This document shows, piece by piece, positions 5,949-7,292 of a stretch of 7,292 nucleotides of DNA. Under the pieces are notes generated by a model. That model saw only the letters and a list, made by a program, of their open reading frames with translations, searched no databases and was not told the DNA's origin. The stretch comes from Campylobacterales bacterium (GTDB lineage: Bacteria > Campylobacterota > Campylobacteria > Campylobacterales > Arcobacteraceae). Within the stretch, counting starts at the first letter, position 1. Every line of letters begins with the position of its first letter. Where the stretch lies: the NCBI GenBank assembly GCA_027064245.1, contig JAMOPZ010000422.1:1-7292 (forward strand), written 5' to 3'. Both the position numbers and the translations under genes were made by a program.

Positions 5949-7036
5949 TGGCAGTTTATGAAGAGAAGCAAACACGACCTGCTCCTGAAAATTTAAAAGG
6001 TCCCATGCATTGGTTAAAAGAGAATCTATTTTATAAACCTAGTGATATTATAGTAACATTTTTAATATTGTTTATTTTAATAAAAATTATACCACCTTTT
6101 TTAGATTGGGCATTTATTAATGCATCTTTTAGTGGAACTACAAAAATAGATGCTGTAGGTAGTGGTGCAAATTGGATCTTTATAAAAGAAAAATTTAGTA
6201 TGTTTATGTATGGTTTTTATCCATCTAGTGAGGTATATCGACTTAAAATATTGGTTTTTGTAACTATTGTTATAATAGGATTATTTAAATATGGAACAAA
6301 AACAATTGTACAAAAAATCTTTCTTTTTTTACTATATCCTGTTATTGGATTTATTTTAATAAAAGGTGGTATGTTTGGTTTAGCAGAGGTTGCTACTAGT
6401 AAATGGGGAGGATTATTACTTACTCTTGTGATATCATTTGTTGGTATTTCATTGTCTATTCCTATTGGTATTATTTTAGCTTTTGGAAGACAATCAAAAC
6501 TGCCAATTATAAAAAATATTAGTGTAGTTTATATTGAGTTTATTAGGGGTGTTCCTTTAATTACTATGTTGTTTATGGGATCTGTTTTATTACCTTTATT
6601 TTTTCAAGAGGGTGTTGAAGTAGATAAACTTTTAAGAGCATTAATAGTAATAACAATGGTAGAATCAGCATTTGTATCAGAAGCTATAAGAGGTGGCTTA
6701 CAAGCTATTCCTAAAGGTCAATATGAAGCAGCAGATTCTCTAGGGCTTAGCTATTGGCAAAAGATGATAATGGTAATTTTACCACAAGCTTTAAAAGTGG
6801 CAATTCCAAATTTAGTAGGTATCTCAATTGAGCTATTTAAAGATACATCATTAGTTATGATTATAGGATTGTTTGATCTATTGTCTATGGTACACTTAAG
6901 TGCTAATGATTCAAACTGGCTAGGTATGGAAACAGAGGGGTATGTGTTTGTAACACTACTATATTTAATTTTTTGTTATAGTATGTCAAGATATAGTATG
7001 ACTTTAGAAAAACGATTTAATACAGATCATAGATAG
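5948..7036 (+). CDS. aapM: Amino-acid ABC importer permease, AapM/BztC type
   Basis: This 362-residue inner-membrane protein is the second half of the channel. Hydrophobic segments lie at about 32-50, 98-113, 122-140, 153-179, 192-218, 228-245, 275-293 and 330-346. The ATPase-contact motif is present as E245-x-x-RGG ahead of PKGQYEAADSLGL (255-267) and LPQALKVAIPN (278-288). Family-typical pieces include the N-terminal RPAPENLKGPMHWLKENLF (10-28), FIRGVPLITMLFM (198-210), LFKDTSLVMIIGLFDLL (296-312) and the C-terminal MSRYSMTLEKRFNTDHR (346-362), which recalls rhizobial AapM. The length is near the usual 384. The EAA-type loop differs in sequence from that of AapQ, as expected for a heterodimeric permease. 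It overlaps aapQ by one base and is followed by aapP after nine bases. Function is confident by family and context; the substrate is inferred. Confidence 0.95.
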   Translation: MAVYEEKQTRPAPENLKGPMHWLKENLFYKPSDIIVTFLILFILIKIIPPFLDWAFINASFSGTTKIDAVGSGANWIFIKEKFSMFMYGFYPSSEVYRLKILVFVTIVIIGLFKYGTKTIVQKIFLFLLYPVIGFILIKGGMFGLAEVATSKWGGLLLTLVISFVGISLSIPIGIILAFGRQSKLPIIKNISVVYIEFIRGVPLITMLFMGSVLLPLFFQEGVEVDKLLRALIVITMVESAFVSEAIRGGLQAIPKGQYEAADSLGLSYWQKMIMVILPQALKVAIPNLVGISIELFKDTSLVMIIGLFDLLSMVHLSANDSNWLGMETEGYVFVTLLYLIFCYSMSRYSMTLEKRFNTDHR

Positions 7037-7040
7037 AGGA
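7036..7040 (+). promoter_or_regulatory. Ribosome binding site of aapP overlapping the aapM stop
   Basis: GAGGA at 7036-7040 begins on the last base of the aapM TAG stop and lies five bases before the ATG at 7046. This supports the chosen aapP start and tight coupling of the two genes. Confidence 0.75.
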
Positions 7041-7045
7041 AAAAA

Positions 7046-7292
7046 ATGGATAATATAATAGAAATAAAAAATTTAAACAAATGGTATGGGGATTTTCATG
7101 TACTAAAAGATATCAACCTAAATGTAAAAAAAGGTGAGATTATAGTAATATGTGGACCAAGTGGTAGTGGTAAGTCAACAGTGACTAGATGTATGAATTA
7201 TCTAGAAACATTTCAAGAGGGTGAACTTTTTGTAGGTGGTATTAAGCTTGAAGATGATGTAAAAAAGATTCAAGAGGTACGAAGTAAAGTTG
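7046..7292 (+). CDS. aapP: Amino-acid ABC importer ATPase, AapP/BztD type, 3' end cut off by the window
   Basis: The visible 82 residues are the N-terminal third of an ABC ATPase that normally has about 250-260 residues. The A-loop tyrosine is at residue 14 (NKWYGDFHVLKDINL, 11-25), and Walker A is GPSGSGKST at 37-45, preceded by IVIC. The stretch KKIQEVRSKV (73-82) matches the region just before the Q-loop of this family. The signature motif, Walker B and H-loop lie beyond the edge, so activity cannot be judged. The protein would bind the cytoplasmic face of AapQ-AapM and hydrolyse ATP to drive import. After Walker A the sequence reads TVTRCMNYLE where family members I recall read TMIRCINRLE, a mild divergence. 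It starts nine bases after aapM and completes the J-Q-M-P order. Confidence 0.93.
   Translation, partial: MDNIIEIKNLNKWYGDFHVLKDINLNVKKGEIIVICGPSGSGKSTVTRCMNYLETFQEGELFVGGIKLEDDVKKIQEVRSKV

Overview
The window is a very AT-rich, densely coded stretch in which all six genes lie on the + strand. Its base composition, the A-rich leaders with AAGGAG-type ribosome sites and the protein relationships suggest a member of the Campylobacterota, most like Arcobacter or a relative. That assignment is inference; no rRNA or other taxonomic marker is present.

Left part (1-3576). The first gene is the 3' part of a DUF808 (YedI-type) inner-membrane protein, cut by the window edge. It is followed after 24 bases by a small, unrecognised lipoprotein of about 19% GC. 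Three bases later begins a 766-residue RecD2-type superfamily 1B DNA helicase. These three genes may share a transcript: no convincing terminator separates them, and neither the lipoprotein nor the helicase has a clear Shine-Dalgarno site.

Right part (3577-7292). This is an amino-acid ABC importer of the Aap/Bzt (general L-amino acid; glutamate/glutamine/aspartate/asparagine) type in the classic order aapJ-aapQ-aapM-aapP. AapJ is the periplasmic binding protein, AapQ and AapM are the two large permease subunits, and AapP is the ATPase, whose gene runs off the right edge. AapJ would catch the amino acid in the periplasm and deliver it to the AapQ-AapM channel, which AapP powers from the cytoplasmic face. 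A strong intrinsic terminator and a new candidate promoter separate aapJ from aapQMP. aapQ/aapM overlap by one base, and the aapP ribosome site overlaps the aapM stop, so QMP are tightly coupled. The layout suits high expression of the binding protein and lower expression of the membrane parts.

There is no tRNA, rRNA, CRISPR array, insertion sequence or phage gene, and no non-coding stretch longer than about 125 bases. I see no strong case for a new multi-gene system. The most open items are the orphan lipoprotein next to a divergent RecD2 helicase, an intragenic perfect inverted repeat in the DUF808 gene, and the palindromic aapJ leader.
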